Part shown: piece by piece, positions 7,578 to 14,524 of the stretch | How the letters are laid out: each line of letters opens with the position of its first letter | Numbering within the stretch: the stretch's first letter is position 1 | NCBI GenBank assembly: GCA_015295885.1 | Contig: DVEE01000001.1 | Coordinates: 1-15,382 of the forward strand | Reading direction: 5' to 3' | Source: Leptolyngbyaceae cyanobacterium M65_K2018_010 | GTDB lineage: Bacteria; Cyanobacteriota; Cyanobacteriia; Phormidesmidales; Phormidesmidaceae | Length of the DNA stretch: 15,382 nt | Program-made: the position numbers and the translations under genes | The notes under the pieces: generated by a model | What the model saw: only the letters and a program-made list of their open reading frames with translations | What the model was told of the DNA's origin: nothing | Database searches by the model: none

Positions 7578-7733
7578 AATACCCGGTGCCGATGGCCTTG
7601 CGGCGTTTCGGGGCACCCAGCGCACCGCCGAGTGGTGGGGCAACCTCCATGCCGTGCAGCCGATCCGAGCTTCAGCCCCAGTTCCAGGTCTACCTGTATG
7701 CCCGCCCCAGCCTAGGCCACCCGGGGTATTGCA
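7578..7733 (+). pseudogene. Degraded partial copy of the neighbouring lipase gene
   Basis: Bases 7603-7635 are identical to 6566-6598 of the intact lipase (33 of 33, encoding AFRGTQRTAEW), with weaker similarity back to about 7578 and on to about 7659 (GNLHAVQ versus GNIYAIQ). A second block from 7670 reads LQPQFQVYLYARPSLGHPG, matching LQPNLQVYVYASPRVGNPE at lipase residues 298-314. The two blocks are 67 nt apart here but 264 nt apart in the intact gene. So 197 nt, including the GHSLG nucleophile, are missing and the frame shifts. No start, catalytic Ser or C-terminus remains. It represents a decayed tandem duplicate or the residue of a recombination event. Confidence 0.85.
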
Positions 7734-7748
7734 ACCGCCCCTGCCCGG

Positions 7749-8555
7749 CTACAGGAGATCCAACGCCGTGCCGCAGCGTTTGCAGAAGTGGGCATCCTCA
7801 TCGTGGCTGGTCAGGCCGCACTGGGAGCAGGGCCGAGGGCGCGAGTCGCTGACTTTCACCAGTTGGCGAATCAGGCTACTGATCTGGGTGGGAATCAGCG
7901 CAATGCCCGTGAGAATCATCATGACAGTGAGTCCTCGACCGGCATCGGAAACAGGGGTGACATCGCCGTAGCCCACGGTGGTCATGGTAACCACAGCAAA
8001 ATAGAGGGCATCCAAAAAGGTTGTAAAGACTTCGGGGTTGCGAGGGTGTTCAACCTGAAAAATCAGGCCGGAATAGATAAAGATAATCGCCCCCAAGGTA
8101 AACAAAATCCGCAGCAAAATTAGGCTGTCAGCGCTGGTGACTTTGCCAAACCACAGCCGGTTGTTAAAAATGCGCACCAGTCGCAGAATTCGCAGCGACC
8201 GGAAAAAGCGCAGGAAACGAATGTCAAACACGCCTATCCAGGACGGCAGGATGGCAATCAGATCGAGCAGACCGTAGAAACTGAAGGCGTACTGCCAGGG
8301 GCGAGGCGCTACCCACAGGCGCAGCCCGTACTCCAGGGTAAAGGCCAATACAATCATCCAGTCGAGGGCATTGAGCCAGGCATCCAGGGCCGCAGGAATA
8401 GGATAGGTTTTGAGTACAAAAATGGCGGCCGAGAGAAAAATGAGCACCACGATTGCCCCATTCACCATCTGGCCGGGTAGGGTATCGGTGGTTTCCAGGT
8501 GCTGGCGCAGGCGATCGCGCCAGCTCGGTCGGGAGGGGGCGGTAGCGTTTTCCAT
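7749..8555 (-). CDS. Voltage-gated K+ channel with C-terminal zinc ribbon
   Basis: This is a six-helix ion channel subunit (PF00520-type) of 268 residues that would form a tetrameric pore in the membrane. S1 spans about 30-53, S2 60-83, S3 89-110 and S5 144-168. S4 has Arg at 113, 116, 119, 122, 125 and 128, a textbook every-third-residue voltage sensor. The pore loop holds the K+ selectivity filter TVGYGD (193-198), and S6 spans about 207-233. The tail carries CSQC (243-246) and CKRC (258-261), a four-Cys zinc ribbon in place of the RCK domain of many prokaryotic channels. Its ATG directly abuts the TAA of the FAD oxidoreductase gene, so the two are very likely translationally coupled. K+ selectivity is well supported; physiological role is not known. 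Confidence 0.93.
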   Translation of the reverse strand: MENATAPSRPSWRDRLRQHLETTDTLPGQMVNGAIVVLIFLSAAIFVLKTYPIPAALDAWLNALDWMIVLAFTLEYGLRLWVAPRPWQYAFSFYGLLDLIAILPSWIGVFDIRFLRFFRSLRILRLVRIFNNRLWFGKVTSADSLILLRILFTLGAIIFIYSGLIFQVEHPRNPEVFTTFLDALYFAVVTMTTVGYGDVTPVSDAGRGLTVMMILTGIALIPTQISSLIRQLVKVSDSRPRPCSQCGLTSHDEDAHFCKRCGTALDLL

Positions 8556-10058
8556 TTACGGTAGCCAGAAACTAGACCAGGCCGGCCAGCCCTGCTTAAG
8601 CCAGCGATGCCCTGCGCGCAGGGCCTGAATGTGGGGTTCGTCAGGCATGACCGGCAAGATTTCCGCCGGTTGCCCCTGGTGCAGGGTGGCGATTACCCGG
8701 TTAGCAGCCTCCAGCCCGGTGACGTAGGCTTTCTCCTGGGACCAGGAACCGTGGCGATTGACAATCCAATCGCCTGCCATAAAGAGGTTGTCAAAGCTAG
8801 TGGTAGCCGGGAGCAAAAAGCGGTGGCTGCCGGGGGCAAAGTGGGTCACCCCCTGGGGAATGCGCACCACGCTGGCATCGAGGATTTTGGCCGCCCCAAA
8901 GGCCGGAATGCACCCCGCCAGATCCTGATGTACCTGCCGCAGCACCTGGTCATCGTCTAGGGGCAAGAGCTGGTTGGCGTGGTAGTAGTCGACTTCCACC
9001 ACCGTGCCCGGTTCATCCTGATACTCGTCGTGGAGAGCGTTGAGGTCAAAGAAGGTCCAGCCGGTGGTGGGATGAAAGCCAAAGCAGGCATTGGAGGGGC
9101 GAGAAATGTCAACTTTGCGGTCTAACCAGAGTCGAGTGGCCAGTACGTCGATGCCACCCAGGTTGCGAAGGTCACGGAACTCCTGGCGTTCCTTCAACGT
9201 CCGCGATTGCTCTACGATCTTCTTCAGCCCCGTAATCCCCATCGCAAACACCACCGCATCGGTCTCGAACCCTGCATCACCGCAGAACACCGCCGTGACG
9301 CGGTTCTGCTCCACCTGGACATCCGTAACCCGGTGGTTAGCCAGAATCTTACCGCCGGCCTGCTCAATCGCCTGCGTCCAGGGTCGAAAAATTTGTGCCC
9401 CCACGGTGCCCCGGCACCAGCGCACATCGAAATCGGGCTGGTGGGCCAGAATGAAGTAGTACAGCATACCCAGGGCCGCCGCCGCGGAACATTGCTCCCC
9501 CGGGGCAAACAGGCCCACCAGCAACATCGGCTCAAAGGATTCACGGTACAGCCGGGCCGAAACGCCATACTGACGGAAGAGTTCCCGGGCGGTGATGCGA
9601 TCGTAGCGCTGCCAGGCCTCGTCGGAGTTGTCAAAGTCAATCAAGGCTTGGAGTAGCGGCAGGGCCGACAGCCGATCCAGCAGTGGCAGCCGCTTAAAGT
9701 CGGTATAGAGGAAGGTTCCCAGGGGGGTCGGCAGGTAGGGTTGGGCCTGAAAGATGGGGGACTCGACCTCTAGGCCCTGGGGCGAATACTGGGCCGACCG
9801 GGTCCAGCCGGTAAAGGGCTGGAGGCCCAGGTGATCGGTGAGGGCAAAAATGTTGCGGTAGGGGTACCAAAACCCATGGATACCCGCCTCCACAGCCCTT
9901 CCCTGGGCGGTTTGCCAGCCGGCCACCAAGCCACCAGGGTAGGGGCCCGCTTCCAGCAACGTGACGGCATAGCCCTGCCGCGCCAGATGATAGGCTGCCC
10001 CCAGACCCGCCCAGCCGGCGCCGACCACGACCACCCGTTTCTGTTCCGCGTTGTCCAT
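8556..10058 (-). CDS. FAD-dependent oxidoreductase, PDS/ZDS (carotenoid desaturase-like) type
   Basis: This 500-residue flavoprotein belongs to the amine-oxidase/phytoene-desaturase superfamily. It has the N-terminal FAD motif VGAGWAGLGAA (12-22), Glu36 in LLEAGPYPGG, and a C-terminal FAD-contact block NLFMAGDWIV (424-433) followed by GSWSQEKAYVTGLEAAN. The layout resembles cyanobacterial CrtP/CrtQ relatives and the CrtU/CruE ring-modifying desaturases rather than CrtI, but I cannot place it in one subgroup. The substrate, a carotenoid or another isoprenoid, is therefore unassigned. The ATG at 10058 gives a proper VVVVGAGWAG start; no strong ribosome site is seen. The gene is followed without any gap by the K+ channel gene, which suggests a two-gene operon. 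Confidence 0.82.
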   Translation of the reverse strand: MDNAEQKRVVVVGAGWAGLGAAYHLARQGYAVTLLEAGPYPGGLVAGWQTAQGRAVEAGIHGFWYPYRNIFALTDHLGLQPFTGWTRSAQYSPQGLEVESPIFQAQPYLPTPLGTFLYTDFKRLPLLDRLSALPLLQALIDFDNSDEAWQRYDRITARELFRQYGVSARLYRESFEPMLLVGLFAPGEQCSAAAALGMLYYFILAHQPDFDVRWCRGTVGAQIFRPWTQAIEQAGGKILANHRVTDVQVEQNRVTAVFCGDAGFETDAVVFAMGITGLKKIVEQSRTLKERQEFRDLRNLGGIDVLATRLWLDRKVDISRPSNACFGFHPTTGWTFFDLNALHDEYQDEPGTVVEVDYYHANQLLPLDDDQVLRQVHQDLAGCIPAFGAAKILDASVVRIPQGVTHFAPGSHRFLLPATTSFDNLFMAGDWIVNRHGSWSQEKAYVTGLEAANRVIATLHQGQPAEILPVMPDEPHIQALRAGHRWLKQGWPAWSSFWLP

Positions 10059-10129
10059 TGCCCTGATTTTCCCCTAGACCTTCTTTACTCTATCCGTAGC
10101 GGTGGCCCCTAGGGATTAGGATCTAAGCA

Positions 10130-10147
10130 GTCAGGTCAAGCCCTGAC
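10130..10147. promoter_or_regulatory. Inverted repeat between divergent FAD oxidoreductase and tspO-like genes
   Basis: GTCAGG (10130-10135) and CCTGAC (10142-10147) form a perfect 6-bp inverted repeat with a 6-nt spacer, placed in the 194-bp divergent gap. It is a candidate operator shared by the two genes. No convincing promoter pair was recognised in this gap, and the plus-strand gene lacks a clear ribosome site. Confidence 0.3.
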
Positions 10148-10252
10148 GACTAGGCTGGTACTCGGTTAGCTCTATCCCCTGCCCCCCGCGGGCCGAGCTG
10201 GCTGGCCGCCGCCTGGAAAGCCCAGCTATCCCTCGCAGTCCTTTTTAGCCCG

Positions 10253-10990
10253 ATGAACCCTAACAACGTTGTGAAAAGCACCGTCAACACCGTCATGGGG
10301 GTCAAAGCTACTACCCATGACACCACCATCCAGACCGATTTGGCCAATCCCCGCTGGGACAAAAAGGCCACCCTGACCTATTGGGGGGCGACCCTGGCCC
10401 AGGTGGCTGCCCTCACGGCGCTGTTGTGGGGGATGGATGGGGCTTTTGCCTACTTTGACCTGGCTACCCTACCCCAGGGGATTGTTACTGCCATCGTCGG
10501 GGTATTTTTTGCTGCTGTCACACTGCGATCGCGCCTCTTCTCTCTGCTAGACAATACGCGCAGCAATGGTCGTTACCAGTCCCTCCAGCGTCCGGCTTGG
10601 GCACCCCCACCGCTGGCCTTCCCCATTGTATGGATGAGCATTGCCGTGCTGCGGGTGGTATCGGCCTATCTGGTGTGGTCAGCCCTGGGGCAAAGCTTTT
10701 TGATCTGGCCCCTGGTGCTGTACGTCATTCACCTCAGCCTGGGCGATACCTGGAATACGATTTTCACGGTGGAAGGCCGCCTGGGAGCCGCCGTGCCCAT
10801 GGTAATCGTGGGGCCGCTGCTGTCGGCGGCCGTGCTAACGGTGAGCTATTACCGAGTGCTGCCCCTGGCCGGCTGGGTGATTTTGCCGTCGCTGGTGTGG
10901 CTCACGGTGGCCACTGCCCTGTGCATCAGCCTCTGGCGGTTGAACGGTCAGGAACCCCTGTATCCCTTGGTCGCTAAGGCCGAGTCCTAG
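10253..10990 (+). CDS. TspO/MBR-family membrane protein with extra N-terminal helix
   Basis: The 245-residue protein is largely hydrophobic. From about residue 107 it follows the TspO/MBR (PF03073) plan: SLQRPAWAPPPLAFPIVW (110-127) matches the family's L-x-KPxWTPP...FxPVW signature, GDTWNTIF (164-171) corresponds to the WN-rich helix, and LPSLVWLTVATALCISLWRLN (211-231) matches the C-terminal PYLxWxxFATxLNxxxWRLN block. TspO proteins bind porphyrins and related ligands and influence stress and tetrapyrrole handling. Typical bacterial TspO has about 160 residues and five helices. Here a leading segment with its own helix (about 41-61) is added, followed by the helix at 75-92 that should be TspO helix 1. 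The start is uncertain: no ribosome site precedes ATG 10253 and Met15 is an alternative. It is divergent from the FAD gene and convergent with clpC. Confidence 0.82.
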   Translation: MNPNNVVKSTVNTVMGVKATTHDTTIQTDLANPRWDKKATLTYWGATLAQVAALTALLWGMDGAFAYFDLATLPQGIVTAIVGVFFAAVTLRSRLFSLLDNTRSNGRYQSLQRPAWAPPPLAFPIVWMSIAVLRVVSAYLVWSALGQSFLIWPLVLYVIHLSLGDTWNTIFTVEGRLGAAVPMVIVGPLLSAAVLTVSYYRVLPLAGWVILPSLVWLTVATALCISLWRLNGQEPLYPLVAKAES

Positions 10991-11008
10991 CCCGTAGAGA
11001 GGCAGAAA

Positions 11009-11064
11009 CCAGAGACCTCCGAGGTTTTGAAAACCTCGGAGGTCTGAAAACCTCGGAGCTCTGG
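11009..11064. repeat. Palindromic element with two alternative right arms
   Basis: AGACCTCCGAGGTTTT (11013-11028) and AAAACCTCGGAGGTCT (11030-11045) are perfect 16-bp inverted arms around a single G. A second near-copy of the right arm follows at once: GAAAACCTCGGAG occurs at 11029-11041 and again at 11046-11058, a 17-bp tandem period. CCAGAG (11009-11014) and CTCTGG (11059-11064) frame the whole, so the left arm can pair either with copy 1 or, with a 2-nt bulge and longer outer stem, with copy 2. It lies between the converging tspO-like and clpC genes. A bidirectional transcription block or a dispersed REP-type repeat are both possible; there is no T-run on either side. Confidence 0.8.
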
Positions 11065-11140
11065 CGGGGTGGATGAGCCTAATCAGCGCCGGTTAGACAG
11101 CTGACGCCTGGCTTTGAGCGAACCTCCGTAATACCCCATG

Positions 11141-13624
11141 CTAGGAATGGGCGCCCACCAGGGCAGGTTGTTGCACGGGCTTAACCACAGGATTACCCGC
11201 CGGGTCTACATCTAGAAGAACTTCGCCGCCGTCAGCCAAGTCCCCGGCCAGAATGGCCTCAGCCAGAGTATCCTCGACCAGGCGGGCAATGGCACGGCGC
11301 ATGGGTCGGGCCCCGTAGCGCTGGTCATACCCCGTTTCAGCTAGCTTATGGCGGAAGGCCTCGGATAGGGTGACCGAAATCTGACGATCGGCTAGGCGCT
11401 TGTTAACCTGATCCAGCATCAGGTCGGCTACCTGGTTAACTTCGTCACGGGTCAACTGACGGAAGACGATAATCTCATCCAGCCGGTTCAGCAGTTCAGG
11501 CCGGAAGTATTGTTTCATCTCCTCGTTGACCAAGTTACGAATGTTGTTGTACTGGCTATTGGCCACATCGGTGGCCAGGTCAAAGCCCAGGCTGCTGCCA
11601 CCCTTTTCGATCACCTGGGAACCGATGTTGGAGGTCATGATGATCAGGGTGTTCTTAAAGCTGACGGTGCGACCTTTGGAATCGGTCAGAAGGCCGTCAT
11701 CGAGCACCTGTAGCAGCAGGTTAAAGACGTCGGGGTGAGCCTTTTCGATTTCATCCAGCAGGATCACCGTGTAGGGCTTCCGTCGCACCGCCTCGGTCAG
11801 TTGACCACCCTCGTCGTAGCCGACAAACCCCGGCGGCGAACCGATCAGCTTAGATACCGTGTGGCTTTCCATAAATTCCGACATATCCAGGCGGATCATC
11901 GCCTCTTCGGAGCCAAACAACGCCACCGCCAGGGCCTTGGATAGCTCGGTCTTGCCGACTCCGGTAGGCCCAGAGAACACCAGGCTGGCAATGGGCCGGT
12001 TGGCACTGGCCAGACCCGACCGGGCTCGGCGAATCGCCTTGGATACCGCTACCACCGCCTCATGCTGACCAATCACCCGTTCGTGCAACACCTCCTCCAG
12101 GTGCATCAAGCGAGCCGATTCGGTTTCAGTCATCCGGTTCACCGGAATCCCCGTCCAGGCCGCTACCACATCGGCGATACTCTCTTCATCCACCACCGGC
12201 AGAGCTGCCAGGGTAGCCCCCGCTTCGGCATACTCAGGCACCTCCGCCTGAAGCTGACCGAGCAGGGCCTGCCGCTCGGTACGCAGGGCATTGGCCTTAC
12301 CAAAGTCCTGGAGCTGAATGGACTCATCGAGGTCCTTATTGATCTGTCGAAGCTTTTGCTTCAGGTCCTTGGAGGGATACTTAGGCATGAACCGCAACTT
12401 CACCTGGGAACCTGCTTCGTCGATCAGGTCGATGGCTTTATCGGGCAGGTGGCGATCGCTAATATAGCGATCGGACAATCGCGCTGCCGCCACCAGGGCC
12501 GCGTCGGTAATCGTCACCTGATGGAATTGCTCGTAACGGCTGCGAATGCCTTGCAAAATTTCGATAGTATCGTCCACCGAGGGTGGGTCTACCATCACCG
12601 GCTGAAAGCGTCGTTCCAGGGCCGCATCCCGCTCAATATACTTGCGGAACTCATCCAGGGTGGTGGCCCCAATGCACTGCATTTCGCCGCGGGCCAGGGC
12701 CGGCTTCAATAGATTTGCGGCATCCATACCGCCTTCTAGGGATCCAGCCCCAATCAAAGTATGAATTTCGTCAATGACCAGCACTACATCGGGATCCTGG
12801 CGGACTTCTTCCACCAATTGGGTAAGCCGCTCTTCAAAGTCACCCCGGAAGCGGGTGCCCGACACCAGTGATCCCATATCCAGACTGATCACCCGCTTGC
12901 TCAGTAGCGCCTCCGGCACATCCTGATTGACAATGCGCTGGGCCAGGCCTTCGGCAATGGCAGTTTTGCCCACCCCGGGCTCACCCACCAGAATGGGATT
13001 ATTCTTCGTGCGGCGTCCTAGAATTTGCACTACCCGCTCAATTTCCTTGGCGCGACCGACAACCGGGTCGATCTTGCCCTGGGCGGCCCGAGCGGTCAGG
13101 TCCGTGCCAAATTCGGCCAAAACCTTGCCTCGCTTGCGCGAGGATTCCCGCTCACGATTGCTCTCCCGACGACCAGCGGGCACCGCCGCCGCTTCGCCCA
13201 ACTCCTGGATAATGCGGGTCCGCACCTTAGCGGGATCAACCCCCAAATTAGTGAGTACCCGGTAGGCGACACTCTCCGAATTCTGGGTCAGGCTCAGCAA
13301 CAGATGTTCGGGTTCAATGTAGGCCGCATCCATCTTGCGGGCCTCTTGAAACGCCTGCTCAAATACCTGCTTGACCTTGGGGGTAAAGGGAATCTCAGGC
13401 GGCACACTACCACTGCCCCGACCAATGATGGCTTCGACCTCAGCCCTGGCATCGTTGAGATTAACGCCAAATTCATCCAGTACCCGGGCGGCGACCGAAG
13501 CATCTTCCTTGATCAGCCCTAGCAGCAGTTGCTCCGTACCCACAAAATTGTGGCGTAGCCGACGGGCCTCTTCCTGGGCCTTCATGATGACAGCGATGGC
13601 GGTATTCGTAAAATGTTCAAACAT
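11141..13624 (-). CDS. clpC: ClpC-type AAA+ unfoldase of the Clp protease
   Basis: This Hsp100/Clp ATPase unfolds substrates and feeds them to the ClpP/ClpR protease. The 827 residues cover the whole family: two N-domain repeats (about 1-145), AAA1 with Walker A GEPGVGKT (214-221) and Walker B VLVIDEIH (281-288), a UVR-like middle segment (about 418-453), AAA2 with Walker A GPTGVGKT (552-559) and Walker B ILLDEIE (621-627), the ClpP-docking loop with LGF (679-681), and the sensor-2 motif GARPMRRAI (771-779). The N-domain and parts of AAA1 differ noticeably from the highly conserved main cyanobacterial ClpC as I remember it, for example TQNSESVAYRVLTNLG where REGEGVAARVLENLG is usual. It may thus be a second paralogue. 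All catalytic motifs are intact. No Shine-Dalgarno is apparent before the ATG. Confidence 0.93.
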   Translation of the reverse strand: MFEHFTNTAIAVIMKAQEEARRLRHNFVGTEQLLLGLIKEDASVAARVLDEFGVNLNDARAEVEAIIGRGSGSVPPEIPFTPKVKQVFEQAFQEARKMDAAYIEPEHLLLSLTQNSESVAYRVLTNLGVDPAKVRTRIIQELGEAAAVPAGRRESNRERESSRKRGKVLAEFGTDLTARAAQGKIDPVVGRAKEIERVVQILGRRTKNNPILVGEPGVGKTAIAEGLAQRIVNQDVPEALLSKRVISLDMGSLVSGTRFRGDFEERLTQLVEEVRQDPDVVLVIDEIHTLIGAGSLEGGMDAANLLKPALARGEMQCIGATTLDEFRKYIERDAALERRFQPVMVDPPSVDDTIEILQGIRSRYEQFHQVTITDAALVAAARLSDRYISDRHLPDKAIDLIDEAGSQVKLRFMPKYPSKDLKQKLRQINKDLDESIQLQDFGKANALRTERQALLGQLQAEVPEYAEAGATLAALPVVDEESIADVVAAWTGIPVNRMTETESARLMHLEEVLHERVIGQHEAVVAVSKAIRRARSGLASANRPIASLVFSGPTGVGKTELSKALAVALFGSEEAMIRLDMSEFMESHTVSKLIGSPPGFVGYDEGGQLTEAVRRKPYTVILLDEIEKAHPDVFNLLLQVLDDGLLTDSKGRTVSFKNTLIIMTSNIGSQVIEKGGSSLGFDLATDVANSQYNNIRNLVNEEMKQYFRPELLNRLDEIIVFRQLTRDEVNQVADLMLDQVNKRLADRQISVTLSEAFRHKLAETGYDQRYGARPMRRAIARLVEDTLAEAILAGDLADGGEVLLDVDPAGNPVVKPVQQPALVGAHS

Positions 13625-13845
13625 GGCAGGTTAAGGGGTATCCAGTGCGGTGAGGGGAAATACAGAGACTTCAGTAGCCTCAATAGATCTTCAGGGGCAT
13701 AACGCCAGTACCAGCAGTCGGACGCAACGCAGTATTTTTAACAACCTCAGGACTTAGTAATACTTTACGTAACATAGCCAACTTTTGGGGTAGGGAGAAC
13801 CGTAGCACGCGATCCGGTCTAAGGGGGAGCGAAGGGAAGTAGCAA

Positions 13846-13884
13846 GACACTTTCGGGGCGGCTCAGGTGAGCCTGAACAGTGTC
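13846..13884. promoter_or_regulatory. Hairpin-forming inverted repeat upstream of clpC and the Nif11 gene
   Basis: GACACT (13846-13851) pairs with AGTGTC (13879-13884), TTC with GAA just inside, and the core GGCTCA-GG-TGAGCC (13860-13873) is a perfect inverted repeat. Together these form about 15 pairs with a 5-nt internal loop on the left arm. No T-run follows on either strand. It may act in DNA as an operator or in RNA as part of a leader or small RNA. Confidence 0.4.
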
Positions 13885-14093
13885 CCCAAAACAGACCCAA
13901 AATTATTCCTTAGAAGTTTATTTACATTCCTTAACATTAGTTTACTGCCTTGGGGTTCAGTCGTGCAATGGTTTGCTGGCTCCAAACCTTAGGCATCTGG
14001 CGGAATTTCATCAGCGTCGGGCTCCAGTCCCTGAGTCAGCATTTGGTTACATCGTTTCAAGAAATGCAAGGTTCTATTGAGGGGAGAGAGCAG

Positions 14094-14120
14094 TGGTCAC
14101 CAGTAGCGCAACACTATAAG
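14094..14120 (+). promoter_or_regulatory. Tentative promoter of the Nif11-domain gene
   Basis: TATAAG (14115-14120) is a fair -10 box 48 nt before the ATG. The best -35, TGGTCA (14094-14099), is only 15 nt upstream, shorter than the preferred 17, so this is tentative. The ribosome site GGGAG at 14154-14158 supports the start at 14168. Confidence 0.35.
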
Positions 14121-14167
14121 GTAGAGCGTTACGCTTAAACCCCGATTGGTCATGGGAGTGAAACGGT

Positions 14168-14458
14168 ATGTCTAAAGAAAATGCGCTTTCGTTTCTCCAG
14201 CAGGCTGCTCAGGATCCGAGCTTAAAGAGCCAAGTCGAAGAGCTGGAACAGCCCGGAGAACTAGTTACCCTGGGCGAAAGCCAGGGCTATGCGTTTTCCT
14301 CCGACAACGTCCGCGAGGTGATTCCAGTTTTAAAGGCTGAGAAGGGCTTCTTTGGTGATCTGGTGGAATCTATCCTGGCACTGTTTGGCCCCACCCACGA
14401 CGATTATCCCGCTACTGGAATGCAACCCTTCAGTGGTGATCCCCAGCCCAGGCATTAG
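14168..14458 (+). CDS. Nif11-domain small protein
   Basis: This 96-residue protein has an N-terminus, MSKENALSFLQQAAQDPSLK, that closely follows the Nif11 domain (PF07862): helix, '[LF]...DP.L', then GESQGYAFSSDNVREVI in place of the usual 'A...GY.F...EL'. Nif11 proteins occur near nitrogenase genes and, as N11P leaders, in front of RiPP precursors in cyanobacteria. The tail (about 58-96) holds an amphipathic block GFFGDLVESILALFGP and then a flexible Pro-rich end. It has no Gly-Gly cleavage site and no Cys, Ser or Thr cluster, and no modifying enzyme is nearby, so a RiPP precursor role is unsupported. A GGGAG ribosome site and a strong downstream terminator show it is a real monocistronic gene. 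Its function is unknown. Confidence 0.85.
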   Translation: MSKENALSFLQQAAQDPSLKSQVEELEQPGELVTLGESQGYAFSSDNVREVIPVLKAEKGFFGDLVESILALFGPTHDDYPATGMQPFSGDPQPRH

Positions 14459-14490
14459 TGAGTCGTTTCAACTGTCATCTCCAAAGTGCT

Positions 14491-14524
14491 CCTTTCCTCG
14501 CAACGATGCGGGGAAAGGTTTTTT
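14491..14524 (+). terminator. Intrinsic terminator of the Nif11-domain gene
   Basis: CCTTTCCTCGCA and TGCGGGGAAAGG form a 12-pair stem (one G-U pair) with the loop ACGA, followed directly by six T (14519-14524). It begins 32 nt after the TAG. This is the best rho-independent terminator in the window. Confidence 0.93.

Larger units (their letters stand above)
123..12459. repeat. HIP1 octamers (GCGATCGC), eight scattered copies
   Basis: Exact GCGATCGC occurs at 123-130, 1168-1175, 1832-1839, 3788-3795, 5272-5279, 8511-8518, 10525-10532 and 12452-12459, always inside coding sequence. About 0.2 copies would be expected by chance in a window this size. This highly iterated palindrome is a hallmark of many cyanobacterial genomes, and is the main basis for placing the organism. 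Confidence 0.95.
13625..14167. other. 543-bp non-coding region between divergent clpC and Nif11 genes
   Basis: I find no credible gene here; short frames at 13880-14080 and 13950-14138 lack ribosome sites and family features. The region holds a hairpin at 13846-13884 and an AT-rich stretch at about 13899-13950 (repeated TTTA and TTAACATTAG-like words). A TTACGTAA palindrome (13765-13772) sits between TTGGCT and TACTAA boxes on the minus strand, a possible clpC promoter about 130-160 bp upstream of its ATG. A purine-rich tract lies at 13820-13840. Its size suggests a long clpC leader, a regulatory zone or an unrecognised small RNA. No tRNA-like fold or Yfr1 core was seen. Confidence 0.5.

Noticed and set aside
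7433..7971. Overlapping plus-strand frames across the Uma2 fragment, lipase relic and channel 3' end
   Set aside because: They chain together antisense Uma2 sequence and relic lipase in shifting frames; the protein is a patchwork, not a gene.
9207..9656. 149-codon open frame antisense to the FAD oxidoreductase
   Set aside because: Shadow of a well-supported gene; composition is typical of a GC-rich antisense frame.
12062..12712. 216-codon open frame antisense to clpC
   Set aside because: It is an exact antisense shadow of a strongly conserved gene in GC-rich DNA, with no ribosome site or recognisable domain.
13880..14138. Two short plus-strand frames upstream of the Nif11 gene
   Set aside because: No ribosome sites, no family features, and they overlap each other and the probable promoter.
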